29,418 bases of DNA from JBEIHX01 sp040381075 (lineage in GTDB: Bacteria > Pseudomonadota > Alphaproteobacteria > Caulobacterales > Aquidulcibacteraceae). Where the stretch lies: contig JBEIHX010000041.1 in NCBI GenBank assembly GCA_040381075.1, positions 1-29,418 of the forward strand. Reading direction: 5' to 3'. Below the pieces are notes generated by a model. It saw nothing but the letters and a program-made list of their open reading frames with translations, was not told the origin of the DNA and made no database searches. Of this stretch, positions 22,111 to 29,418 are shown one piece after another. Both the position numbers and the translations under genes were made by a program. Within the stretch, counting starts at the first letter, position 1; each line of letters starts with the position of its first letter.

Positions 22111-22479
22111 TCAGCGGCCCAAGGCTGCACGCTGGGTTTCAACGCTGCGATATTTGGTTTTCATGGCGATCCAGTAGCCATACCCGGCGATGGCCGCATG
22201 CATGCCGCCAAGATCGAACAGGGTGATATGACGCTGGGCATTCACGGCGAAAAAGGCGATGGTCAGTCCTCCTGCGATCAGGAAGAGCGAAAAGATCGTC
22301 AGTGACGGCGCAAAATCGACCAGCATTGACAGAGAGGGATGCAGCGCAGCCTGCTTGGCCTCGCCATGCTCAGCACGGATGCGGGCGGCCTCAGCGACAG
22401 AGGCCTTTTTGTGGCTGTAGCCTGACCAGATGAGGATCAGGCCGAGGGTGAGGAATGCGAGCCCGACGAAATAAGCCAT
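22111..22479 (-). CDS. Small three-helix membrane protein, unknown function
   Basis: A 122-residue protein of unrecognised family. Hydrophobic segments lie at about 3-20, 55-78 and 85-105; between the first two is a charged, Ala/Glu/His-rich loop ('KKASVAEAARIRAEHGEAKQ', 24-43). The ATG at 22479 has a strong GGAGGAGG upstream, so it is very likely expressed. It follows crtB by 32 bases and is followed by the 85-residue membrane protein after one base. Its place in the crt operon suggests a role in pigment or membrane assembly, but this is inference from context only. It does not look like TspO. Confidence 0.75.
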   Translation of the reverse strand: MAYFVGLAFLTLGLILIWSGYSHKKASVAEAARIRAEHGEAKQAALHPSLSMLVDFAPSLTIFSLFLIAGGLTIAFFAVNAQRHITLFDLGGMHAAIAGYGYWIAMKTKYRSVETQRAALGR

Positions 22480-22511
22480 GTGCCTCCTCCATGCTCGCCC
22501 CAGACCGCAGA

Positions 22512-23576
22512 TCAGCGCAATGCGCGGTAGGGCCTGCGGGTTTCCAACTCACTGAATATATCAAAGACGCGACCCCAGGCCTCATCGGCGCGTCCCAACC
22601 ACGACATCCGTCGGAACGGCGCCGCGCCGTGACGCGTGGCTGACTTGACCAGATATTGGTTGGCGGGCAAGGCCGGCTGCGTCAAGCCTGCCGCCGACCT
22701 GGCGGCAGTCTGCGGCCAGGTCGGGGCCAGAGCGCGCGCCGCCAGGACGGCCTTGCGCGTCGCAGTGGTGCGCGCGCGCGCACTCACCCCATCTCCGCCG
22801 GCAGCACGCACCCGCACGCCGATCTCCGCATACACTGCACGGGCCGCCCGGATCGCCGGCCGACATGTCGGCGCCAACCCGGCGATGCCGGCGTCAGCCC
22901 GCACGTAGAGCGCGTCGGCCTCATCCAGCAGGCGCAGCGTGGTGACGCAGACGCCCGGCAGCGCACGCGGATCGCCCAGGAAGTCGTCGACGTCGACACC
23001 CGCCGCGGCCAGCCAGGCGCAGGGCAGATAGACGCGTCCCATGCGCGCATCCTCTCCAACGTCGCGGGCAATGTTGGTATACTGCATTGCAACGCCGAGA
23101 TCGCCGGCGCGCGCCAGCAGGTCCGGCGTGCGCGCGCCCATCAGCGCCGCCATCATGACCCCGACCGACCCCGCCACGCGGGCTGCATAAGCCTCCAACT
23201 CCTCGAGGGTGTGGTATCGGCGTCCCTCGAGATCCCAGGTCAGTCCTTCGATGAGCGCATCCAGCGGCGCGCGAGGCAGGTCATAGCGGGCCATCACGAC
23301 AGCCAGAGCCCGATCCACCGGGCCGGCGCGGGGCGCGCCCGCCATAACGGCGTCGAGGCGGGCGGTCAGGCGGGCCGGCGCGCCGCAGCGATCCACAGCG
23401 TCGCGCGCATCCACGCTGTCATCGGACTGGCGACAGAACGCATACAGCGCAGCGACGGCATCGCGCAGCTCATCGGGCAGCAGGCGGGAGGCCAGAGCAA
23501 AAGACTTCGACCCCCGCGCAATGATTGCGTGGCAGGCGGCGAAGTCGGCGCGCATGGCGATCGTGGTCTGGGTCAT
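22512..23576 (-). CDS. crtB: Phytoene synthase CrtB
   Basis: Squalene/phytoene synthase family enzyme condensing two geranylgeranyl-PP to 15-cis-phytoene. It has 354 residues. Conserved parts: 'GSKSFALASRLLPDELRDAVAALYAFCRQSDDSVD', with the first Asp-rich motif (DDSVD), and 'YTNIARDVGEDARMGRVYLP', with the second (ARDVGED). The C-terminal roughly 60 residues are less conserved. Its ATG overlaps the crtI stop (ATGA), giving the common crtI-crtB pair. Confidence 0.96.
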   Translation of the reverse strand: MTQTTIAMRADFAACHAIIARGSKSFALASRLLPDELRDAVAALYAFCRQSDDSVDARDAVDRCGAPARLTARLDAVMAGAPRAGPVDRALAVVMARYDLPRAPLDALIEGLTWDLEGRRYHTLEELEAYAARVAGSVGVMMAALMGARTPDLLARAGDLGVAMQYTNIARDVGEDARMGRVYLPCAWLAAAGVDVDDFLGDPRALPGVCVTTLRLLDEADALYVRADAGIAGLAPTCRPAIRAARAVYAEIGVRVRAAGGDGVSARARTTATRKAVLAARALAPTWPQTAARSAAGLTQPALPANQYLVKSATRHGAAPFRRMSWLGRADEAWGRVFDIFSELETRRPYRALR

Positions 23577-25213
23577 GGCGCGCCCCGGGCGCGGCGCATG
23601 TTTGCATGCGGGATTACCTGATCGAGCAACCGCGCCGAGGAAAGAACACCCGGCACGCCTGCGCCTGGATGGGCGCCGGCGCCCACAAGGTAGAGACCGG
23701 AAATCTCTTCACTGACATTGTGAGGTCTGAACCAGGCGCTTTGCAGGATCACCGGCTCCAGACTGAAGCCTTCACCCTTGAGCGCATTGAAGCGGTCACG
23801 GAAGTCCAAGGGCGTCATCACCTTTGATGTCACGATGGCGCGCTCCAGTCCTGGCAGAAGGCGCGACTCAAGCGCAGAGGAAATGGCGCGGCGATAGGTT
23901 TCGCTCATGCCGGTCCAGTCCGTGCCCGAATCGAGATTTGGCACGGGAGACAGCACATAGAATGCGTCGCAGCCCGGAGGCGCCAGACTCGGGTCGGTCG
24001 CGGTCGGACGGTGCAGGTAGAGACTGAAGTCCTGCGCCAGTTTCTTGCGGCGGAAAATGTCGCGCAGCAGCCCCTCGTAGCGCGGCCCCAGCAGGATCGA
24101 ATGATGGGCGACGTCCTCGTAGCGGCGGTTTACGCCAAAATACCAGACGAACAGTCCCATCGAATAGCGCACCCGGTCGATGCGCGCGTCAGTCCAACGC
24201 TTGCGCCAGCGCGATGGGACGAGGTGCTTGTAGGTGTAAAGAGCGTCGGCATTGGAGACGACGAGATCTGCGTTGATCACGCGCCCGTCTCCCAGACGCA
24301 CCCCACGCGCATGTCCGTCCTCCACCAGGATCTCCGCCACGTCGCAATCCGTATGGACGCCGTTGGCCTGGCCTTTGATGAGATCGACCAGACCGGCCAC
24401 CAGCGCGCCCGTGCCGCCCATCGCCCAGTGCACGCCCCAGCGCCCCTCCAGATAGGAGACAAGCGCGTACAGCCGTGTTGCATTGAGCGGGTCACCGCCG
24501 ATGAACAAGGGATGGAAGCTGAACGCAATCTGGAGTCGCTTGTCTGAAAACGTCTCGGCAGCGAAGCGGAATACGGACTTCTCAGCGCGGTGAAAGGCGA
24601 AGCGGGGCCCAGCCTTGATCATCTCGGCGAAGCTTGAGAACGGCTTCTGGCCAAGCTCCTCGAAGGCAAAACGGTAAATCCGTTCGCTCTGCCGAAGGAA
24701 CCGCTCGTAACCTGGAAGGTCCCGCGGCGACAGACGCGCCACCTCTGCCCGCATCGCAGCCGGGTCGCCGGAACAGGCGAAGTGGGAGCCATCGGCGAAA
24801 TGCAGCTTGTAGAAGGGATCCGGCGCCGCCAGCGTCACGTCGTCGGCCATCCGCCGACCCGCCAGCGTCCACAACTCCTCAAACAGATGCGGCAGGGTGA
24901 TGATGGTAGGGCCGGCGTCGAAGGTGAAGCCATCCTGCCGGAACACGCTGGCCCTGCCGCCAGCCTGCTCGTTCCTCTCCAGAACGCTCACCCGATAACC
25001 ACGCGCGCCCAGACGCACAGCCGCCGCCAATCCGCCGAAACCTGACCCGATCACCACCGCGTGCGGCCGCGGATCGTGCGGGTCTTCAAACGGCCGGCCG
25101 GCGTCGCACGTCACGCGCGCTGCTGCTGCGGGCGGCGAGACTTTGGGCGGCGGGACTTCGGGCGATGACGCAGCGGCGCGACGCACTGCGGGACGGAGCT
25201 CTGCTGTCAACAT
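23573..25213 (-). CDS. crtI: Phytoene desaturase CrtI
   Basis: FAD-dependent desaturase converting phytoene to neurosporene or lycopene. The FAD motif is 'AVVIGSGFGGLAAAVRLGARGY', followed by 'VLERNEQAGGRA', and the C-terminus has 'GLYLVGAGAHPGAGVPGVL'. The ATG at 25213 gives 546 residues with about 50 Ala/Pro-rich residues before the FAD motif, longer than usual. A GTG at 25114 would give 513 residues, closer to known CrtI. Neither has a clear ribosome site. A PpsR-like palindrome spans the ATG at 25213, which would make sense if that ATG lay in the promoter and the GTG were the true start. The frame further upstream (to 25633) overlaps the DUF3429 gene and is spurious. Confidence 0.95.
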   Translation of the reverse strand: MLTAELRPAVRRAAASSPEVPPPKVSPPAAAARVTCDAGRPFEDPHDPRPHAVVIGSGFGGLAAAVRLGARGYRVSVLERNEQAGGRASVFRQDGFTFDAGPTIITLPHLFEELWTLAGRRMADDVTLAAPDPFYKLHFADGSHFACSGDPAAMRAEVARLSPRDLPGYERFLRQSERIYRFAFEELGQKPFSSFAEMIKAGPRFAFHRAEKSVFRFAAETFSDKRLQIAFSFHPLFIGGDPLNATRLYALVSYLEGRWGVHWAMGGTGALVAGLVDLIKGQANGVHTDCDVAEILVEDGHARGVRLGDGRVINADLVVSNADALYTYKHLVPSRWRKRWTDARIDRVRYSMGLFVWYFGVNRRYEDVAHHSILLGPRYEGLLRDIFRRKKLAQDFSLYLHRPTATDPSLAPPGCDAFYVLSPVPNLDSGTDWTGMSETYRRAISSALESRLLPGLERAIVTSKVMTPLDFRDRFNALKGEGFSLEPVILQSAWFRPHNVSEEISGLYLVGAGAHPGAGVPGVLSSARLLDQVIPHANMRRARGAP

Positions 25214-25222
25214 GATTGGACA
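25205..25222 (-). promoter_or_regulatory. PpsR/CrtJ-type palindrome at the 5' end of crtI
   Basis: TGTCAACATGATTGGACA fits TGT-N12-ACA exactly and covers the possible crtI ATG at 25213. A second inverted repeat, TTGGAC-N10-GTCCAA (25216-25237), overlaps it. A weak promoter reading toward crtI could be TTGGAC (25237-25232), 17 bases, then CATGTT (25214-25209). This suggests that crtIB is repressed by PpsR/CrtJ like crtE and bchC. Confidence 0.65.
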
Positions 25223-25272
25223 TTGAAAACCGTCCAACACGGTCGCGCAAGAAAAACCGCCGCAGCGACGGG

Positions 25273-25725
25273 TCAGATCCGTGCGGCGATTGCGCCCAGC
25301 CCGACAAGACTTGCCGCGGTCAGCACAACACGCAGCCGTCCCGTCCAGCGCGGCAGCAGGCCGGCCCGCGCGGCGGCGACGTCCCATGCCAGGCAGAGGA
25401 GGCCAGCAGCGGCCAAAAGGCCGAGCGCCAGCAGACGCTGCGCCGACAGCAGGATGACTGCAACGCCCGGCGCAACCGCAAGGCCCGCCGCCGACAGGCG
25501 CCACAGCGACGGCGCCGCTGGCGCACGCAGCAGTTCCGCCCCCCAGCGCACCCCCCCGAGAAACCCGAGCAGCACCCCGCCGTAAGCAATGGCCACGCCC
25601 GTGCAGACATCCGCGTAGGCAGGCGCTGCCCATACAGCGAGAGCCAGCGCCAACATCGGCGCAGCTCCGGACGCAGCTATCACGCCAACCGCCCAGGGCA
25701 TGGCGGGCTCCGCCGGCGCCCTCAT
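25273..25725 (-). CDS. DUF3429 family membrane protein
   Basis: A 150-residue protein with about five hydrophobic segments. 'AYGGVLLGFLGGVRWGAELL' (near 43-62) and the C-terminal 'LPRWTGRLRVVLTAASLVGL' match the pattern of DUF3429 proteins, which have a 'FLGGxxWG' motif and an 'LRLxLT' ending. Function is unknown. The ATG at 25725 overlaps the stop of the upstream membrane gene (ATGA); a frame extension to 25821 lies inside that gene and is ignored. The gap to crtI is about 60 bases and contains the PpsR-like site, so crtI may have its own promoter. Confidence 0.8.
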   Translation of the reverse strand: MRAPAEPAMPWAVGVIAASGAAPMLALALAVWAAPAYADVCTGVAIAYGGVLLGFLGGVRWGAELLRAPAAPSLWRLSAAGLAVAPGVAVILLSAQRLLALGLLAAAGLLCLAWDVAAARAGLLPRWTGRLRVVLTAASLVGLGAIAARI

Positions 25726-26450
25726 GAAATGACGGGACCAGGCTTTACTGCGCGAGGTCCGCGCACCCGCCGTTGATGATACACGATCAGCCCCACGCCG
25801 ATCAGGATCGGGATCGCCCACAGGGCCGGATTGAAGGCATGGTCCGGCGTGAGGCGGACCAGACCGACGGACAGGAACGCGGTATACGCTGAAATTCCCG
25901 CGCCCACCCCGGAGCGAATGTGCTCCAGAAGTGGATCAAGCCGATCCGGCGTGTGCTTTGCGAGAAAGGCGAGGGTCAGGCCGCCGGACGCAAAGCCGAT
26001 CATCGAAATGCCGATCATCAGCGGCTGGCCGAGGGCAACGCCGCGCCAGACGCAGACCGCCGCCGTCGCGATCACCGCCAGCTGCAGGCCAAAGGCGAGG
26101 GGCGTGCGACGGGCGGCGTGATCGCCCCTGCGCCGGATCGACTGAAGCGCGTGAAAACCGAGACTGATGGTCAATGTGGCAAGGAACAGCATCATCCAGC
26201 CGAACAGGCCGCGCGCCAGCTCCGCATCAGTGAAGTCCTTATGGGTCGCCAGCGGGGCGGCGAGCGAGCACAGGCTGATCGCTATCGCCACGCTTCCGGT
26301 CAGGATCATGCTGCGCGCAAACAGCAAGCCCCAGCGGCGATGGGCCGGGCCACCCTTGCGCGTCAGCACAGGCCCCCAGAACGCGACCAGACCCGTAAGG
26401 CCGGTAACGATATGAACGATCACCAGGGCGTGAAAGAGCGTGACGATCAT
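25722..26450 (-). CDS. DUF2306-like polytopic membrane protein
   Basis: A 242-residue protein with about seven hydrophobic segments (approximately 5-25, 45-65, 80-100, 120-140, 143-162, 185-205 and 210-228). The opening 'HIVTGLTGLVAFWGPVLTRKGGPAHRRWG' resembles the start of DUF2306 proteins ('...G...L..kkG..HR..G'), which are uncharacterised. It has histidines in or near helices but no haem or quinone motif I can assign. It is coupled to the DUF3429 gene and lies between bchO and crtI, 117 bases after bchO. Its place suggests a role linked to photosynthetic membranes, unproven. Confidence 0.75.
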   Translation of the reverse strand: MIVTLFHALVIVHIVTGLTGLVAFWGPVLTRKGGPAHRRWGLLFARSMILTGSVAIAISLCSLAAPLATHKDFTDAELARGLFGWMMLFLATLTISLGFHALQSIRRRGDHAARRTPLAFGLQLAVIATAAVCVWRGVALGQPLMIGISMIGFASGGLTLAFLAKHTPDRLDPLLEHIRSGVGAGISAYTAFLSVGLVRLTPDHAFNPALWAIPILIGVGLIVYHQRRVRGPRAVKPGPVIS

Positions 26451-26567
26451 GGTCGATTTTCCGCGCCATCTTCAAAGTGGACCATCCGACCCTTAGGACA
26501 GTCTGAAACGACATGTCAGCACGACCAATCGCCTCAGCCGGTCGACCGGCCCAACCCGTCGATCGCC

Positions 26568-27467
26568 TCATTCGGGGATCGGCGCATCCGCCGCGGCGTC
26601 CTCCCGGGCGAGTTCGGCGGTGATGGTGCGAGCGAGCCGCTGGGGCGCCTCCTCGTGCGCGAGATGGCCAAGGCCGGGCTCCACCACGATGCGACACGAC
26701 CTGACGAGCCGGCAAACCTGACGGGCCTGCGAACTGGGCACCGCCCTATCGCCCGCGGCGACCACCAGCACGAGTTTGTGCGCGAGACGGGGCAGCTCGG
26801 CGCGCAGGGCGTCCAGATCCCAATGCGCCATCATCCCCATCACCCCCTGCACATGATCCGCAGAGCGCAACAGGCGCGCGTAGAGGGCGACCCCCTCAGC
26901 GTCGAGCGTGGACCCGGTCGATGCAATCAGGCGCGCGACGCTGCGCGGCGTCGCGCTCGCAGCCGCCAGCGACGCCGCGAACGGATTGAAGAACAGTGCG
27001 CGCGCGATCCCTGGAAAAAATCGCCCGGCCGCCCCCGCGAAGGGCAGCAGCGCAGCATTCAACCCAATGATCGCCCGCGGCGAGGCAAGACCATCAAGCG
27101 CGAGGCGGACCGCCAGGGCGCCGCCTGCGGAATGTCCGATCATGTAGCGGGGTGACTCGCCAAGGGTTTCGAACAGCCCCGCCACTGCGCGCGCCATTCC
27201 AGGCAGGGACAGATCCTGCGCCGTATGGCCTGTGGAGAACCCATGACCGGGCAGGTCCATGGCGATCACGCGGTGACGCTCGGCCAGCCGGGGCGCAAGC
27301 CCACGCCAGGTGTGCACACTCGCGCCGGCGCCGTGAAGCAGCGCAATGACCGGACCCGCCCCGAATGTCTGAACGTGCAGCACGCGACCGCCGAGGGGGA
27401 CAAAGCGACTGGCGCAGCGATGCGGCCACCCGGCGCCGTCGCGCACCCAGTCAAGACGCGCCCTCAC
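26568..27467 (-). CDS. bchO: Alpha/beta hydrolase BchO (magnesium chelatase accessory)
   Basis: A 299-residue alpha/beta hydrolase found with bchI/bchD in photosynthesis clusters, thought to assist Mg insertion into protoporphyrin IX, though its activity is not established. The start is a GTG (27467) overlapping the stop of bciB (GTGA) and reading 'VRARLDWVRDGAGWPHR', the usual BchO opening. Motifs: 'ALLHGAGASVHTWRGL' (oxyanion-loop region), 'MDLPGHGFS', the nucleophile elbow 'GHSAGGALAV', 'VAAGDRAVP' and 'GLGHLAHEEAP' (His region). A frame extension to 27686 lies inside bciB and is spurious. Confidence 0.92.
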   Translation of the reverse strand: MRARLDWVRDGAGWPHRCASRFVPLGGRVLHVQTFGAGPVIALLHGAGASVHTWRGLAPRLAERHRVIAMDLPGHGFSTGHTAQDLSLPGMARAVAGLFETLGESPRYMIGHSAGGALAVRLALDGLASPRAIIGLNAALLPFAGAAGRFFPGIARALFFNPFAASLAAASATPRSVARLIASTGSTLDAEGVALYARLLRSADHVQGVMGMMAHWDLDALRAELPRLAHKLVLVVAAGDRAVPSSQARQVCRLVRSCRIVVEPGLGHLAHEEAPQRLARTITAELAREDAAADAPIPE

Positions 27468-28732
27468 CGCCGGGTCTCGCGCGTCTCTCCCGGCGCCGGC
27501 GACACACCGTATGGCTGCATGAGCCGCCAGACATGATCGGGGATCATCGATTTCATGCGGCGCGGGCGGGCGCGGCGCAGATGCAGGATCGTCTCTGCCG
27601 CCTTCATCTCGATGCGGGTGCGCGCGAACTCCAAACCCTTCGGCCCAACGCGCGGCATCAGCCACCCCATCAAGGGGCGCAACCAATCCGGCATGGCGCG
27701 CAGCGGCAGGCCTCCTGCCGCGCGCCGCGTGTTTGCGATGAAGGCCTCGACGGCCGACCTGCGCCGACCTTTATCCTCGGGCGAAGCCGTCTCCAGTTCC
27801 ACTCCCAGAAGTTCAAGCAGCGCGGCGCCGCGCGCATTTCGCACGATGAGCCACTGATCGCCCGAACCGCCCATGTAACCGACCGTGATGTCTGCAAGAA
27901 CGTTTGCATAATCGACGCATGTCCGGCAGGTGAGCGGAAAGAAATCCGGCGGCAATTTCGCGATCGGCAGCTGCAGAAATGGAATCTCCCGGACCCCTCC
28001 GGACGCAAACCGCAATTCTACGTGAAAATCCGCCCGGACCTCGAGATAGGTAATGTCGTCCGGCTGATTGCTCAACAGCGCGAGGAAGTCGTGAAAACGC
28101 TCCGTCGTGGTGTTGTCCGAGCACGGCGTGCCAATCACGGTAATCGACTCAAAGCCCAGGGACGACTCAAGCGCACGCACCGCATGCACCTGGCAGGGAA
28201 TGCCGATCATGGCGATGCGCCGGTAACCCCTTGCACGCGCCGGCTCAAGAAGGGCAGCCAGGGGAGCGTAGCCCATACGCATGCCACGGCAGCGCGCCAT
28301 GCCCTCCGGCCTCGTGACCAGAACAGGAACGGGCCGCCAACGGTCCTGCGGATGCGCCGCCACCGTCAGTACGGCGTCAACCGCACCCGCAGAAAGCAGC
28401 TTCTCGCCCAGACGGGTGGCGACGCCGGTCCACTGCGCGCCCTCGCGGGGGTTGATGAGCCGCCCGCGCAGCATGCGCAGATACGGACCAAAATGGAGTT
28501 CATCGCCAAGCCCGGGCACACGCGCGCGTCCATGCACGCGCGCCTCCGCAGCCGGATAGTCAGGCGTGATGAACTGGCAGGCGCTGGCGCATGCCCTGGG
28601 ATCTTCCATACGCGAAACACCGCAATCGGTGCATAGCCCCCGCGCGACGGGCGTGCGCAATGGCGGCGACCAGACGCCATCTTCCGTTTCTTCCGGATAC
28701 GGGGCGTCAAGTATGGGCTGCGGCGCGCGCAT
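27464..28732 (-). CDS. bciB: Ferredoxin-dependent 3,8-divinyl (proto)chlorophyllide 8-vinyl reductase (BciB; F420-hydrogenase beta family)
   Basis: A 422-residue protein of the FrhB/F420 hydrogenase beta-subunit family. The N-terminus carries cysteines at 34, 37, 48 and 52 ('GLCTDCGVSR' and 'ACASACQFI'), a probable [4Fe-4S] site. Later 'IGIPCQVHAVRAL' and 'LTCRTCVDYANVLADITVGYMGG' match the conserved blocks of this family. In phototrophs the family member is BciB, which reduces the 8-vinyl group using ferredoxin and flavin. Its place between bchD and bchO supports this over a generic FrhB protein. It starts seven bases after the bchD stop. Confidence 0.87.
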   Translation of the reverse strand: MRAPQPILDAPYPEETEDGVWSPPLRTPVARGLCTDCGVSRMEDPRACASACQFITPDYPAAEARVHGRARVPGLGDELHFGPYLRMLRGRLINPREGAQWTGVATRLGEKLLSAGAVDAVLTVAAHPQDRWRPVPVLVTRPEGMARCRGMRMGYAPLAALLEPARARGYRRIAMIGIPCQVHAVRALESSLGFESITVIGTPCSDNTTTERFHDFLALLSNQPDDITYLEVRADFHVELRFASGGVREIPFLQLPIAKLPPDFFPLTCRTCVDYANVLADITVGYMGGSGDQWLIVRNARGAALLELLGVELETASPEDKGRRRSAVEAFIANTRRAAGGLPLRAMPDWLRPLMGWLMPRVGPKGLEFARTRIEMKAAETILHLRRARPRRMKSMIPDHVWRLMQPYGVSPAPGETRETRR

Positions 28733-28739
28733 GTCCGGA

Positions 28740-29418
28740 CTACCCCTCCTGCGCCACGATCTGGCTTAAACCGCCGGCGCGCACATGCGGCAGTGGCGCA
28801 TAGCGTGCGCCCATCGCCTCGGAAATCGCCCGCGCCTCCGGACTTGGCCAGCGCCCTGTATCAACCAGACCGCTCTTCAGTCCCGCGATCCGCAGCCGGG
28901 CGGCGGCCGCCAGAGCATCCGATCTGGCCGCAGCACGGTCAGTGTCGCCCGCGCGGCTGACATTTGCCCGCCCGTCCGTCAGCATCAGGATGAGCGGCGT
29001 TCGTCCCTTCGCCCGTTCGGCAAGCGCGATCTCGTGAGCTGCGTCCAGCCCGCCAGCCAGTGGCGTGGCGCCCCCGCCGGCAAGGCCGGAAAGCTGGTTG
29101 CGGGCGCGCGTCAGCGATCGGGTTGCGGGAAGGACCAGCGTCGCACCATGACCTCGAAAGGCGATCAGCGCGACCTGGGTGCGCGCCGCATAGGCGTCGG
29201 CGAGGACAAGTTCGATCGCGCCCTTGGCCTCCCCAAGTCGCTGGAATGCCGCCGAGCCGGAGGCGTCCACGGCGAAAATGATGGTCGCCCCGACCCGATC
29301 GGCATGGCGACGGATGCGGAAGTCTTCCGGTCGTATGCGCAGCCGGCGGTCAGGCCCCGCCGCCACGCCGCCGCGCAGCGCCTGCCAGGGCGCCGCGGCG
29401 CGCAGCGTTTCCAGAACA
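28740..29418 (-). CDS. bchD: Magnesium chelatase subunit D, C-terminal part
   Basis: The frame is open from the right edge of the window to the stop at 28740, giving about 225 C-terminal residues of BchD, the 60-kDa AAA+/integrin-like subunit of Mg chelatase; the N-terminal AAA part lies outside. The von Willebrand A domain shows a MIDAS: 'FAVDASGSAAFQRL' (DxSxS), 'GGGATPLAGGL' (the Thr) and 'LMLTDGRANVSRAG' (the Asp). 'APWQALR' and 'RPEDFRIRR' just upstream are typical of BchD. The apparent GTG start at 29366 is not real, since conserved codons continue beyond it. Confidence 0.95.
   Translation of the reverse strand, partial: VLETLRAAAPWQALRGGVAAGPDRRLRIRPEDFRIRRHADRVGATIIFAVDASGSAAFQRLGEAKGAIELVLADAYAARTQVALIAFRGHGATLVLPATRSLTRARNQLSGLAGGGATPLAGGLDAAHEIALAERAKGRTPLILMLTDGRANVSRAGDTDRAAARSDALAAAARLRIAGLKSGLVDTGRWPSPEARAISEAMGARYAPLPHVRAGGLSQIVAQEG

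Noticed and set aside
22111..22479. TspO (tryptophan-rich sensory protein) because of its position next to crtB
   Set aside because: It has only about three helices and lacks the Trp-rich motifs and roughly 155-residue, five-helix layout of TspO.
26451..26567. PpsR site between bchO and the DUF2306-like gene
   Set aside because: Several TGTC/GACA fragments are present, but none has the TGT-N12-ACA spacing on either strand.
1..29418. tRNA, rRNA, CRISPR array, insertion sequence or prophage
   Set aside because: No such features were recognised; the direct repeats present are contiguous short tandem repeats without spacers, and no transposase or integrase frames were found.

Overview
The window is high-G+C alphaproteobacterial DNA from an anoxygenic phototroph with a type II reaction centre (purple non-sulfur or aerobic anoxygenic). 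About three quarters of it (7.1 kb to the right end) is part of a photosynthesis gene cluster. This is seen directly from pufB/A/L/M (LH1 antenna and reaction-centre L and M subunits), bchC/X/Y/Z (late bacteriochlorophyll a synthesis), bchD/bchO/bciB (Mg chelation and 8-vinyl reduction) and crtE/F/D/C/B/I (acyclic methoxylated carotenoids). No genus can be assigned from the sequence alone. pufQ, pufX, pufC, puhA, crtA, bchFNBHLM and the ppsR/aerR regulators are not in the window; the last groups may simply lie beyond its edges.

Left flank (1-6934, + strand). The end of an ABC ATPase gene overlaps an ABC-2 type permease, followed by a GTG-start gluconokinase. After a roughly 360-bp gap holding a 15-bp tandem repeat, a tightly packed five-gene operon begins with a TetR regulator. 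It continues with an HSL-type alpha/beta hydrolase, an MDR NADPH:quinone oxidoreductase, a DsbA-like 2-hydroxychromene-2-carboxylate isomerase-type protein and a class III CoA-transferase. It looks like a small regulated catabolic operon, not photosynthesis genes.

Photosynthesis block, read from right to left on the - strand: bchD (open at the window edge)-bciB-bchO; a DUF2306-like and a DUF3429 membrane protein, then crtI-crtB; two small unknown membrane proteins; then, on the + strand and convergent, crtD-crtC; then, divergent on the - strand, crtE-crtF; and finally the long bchC-bchX-bchY-bchZ-pufB-pufA-pufL-pufM-dxs unit. Many neighbours are coupled by ATGA or GTGA overlaps. Sequences matching the PpsR/CrtJ palindrome TGT-N12-ACA occur at the crtE promoter, as a tandem pair at the bchC promoter, and across the upstream start codon of crtI. 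This suggests redox/light repression of all three units.

How it fits together: Dxs supplies isoprenoid precursors. CrtE makes geranylgeranyl-PP, used both for the bacteriochlorophyll tail and, through CrtB/I/C/D/F, for carotenoid. BchD/O, BciB, BchXYZ and BchC act on the macrocycle. PufB/A/L/M bind the pigments.

Points worth most attention: (1) crtC has no canonical start codon in its conserved N-terminal region and lies in the -1 frame relative to the end of crtD; (2) PufM carries a roughly 47-residue, purely acidic, proline/alanine-rich C-terminal tail and no pufC or pufX follows; (3) four uncharacterised small membrane proteins are embedded among crt/bch genes; (4) several short (13-17 bp) tandem repeats sit in intergenic regions, including a G-rich one just upstream of crtD.
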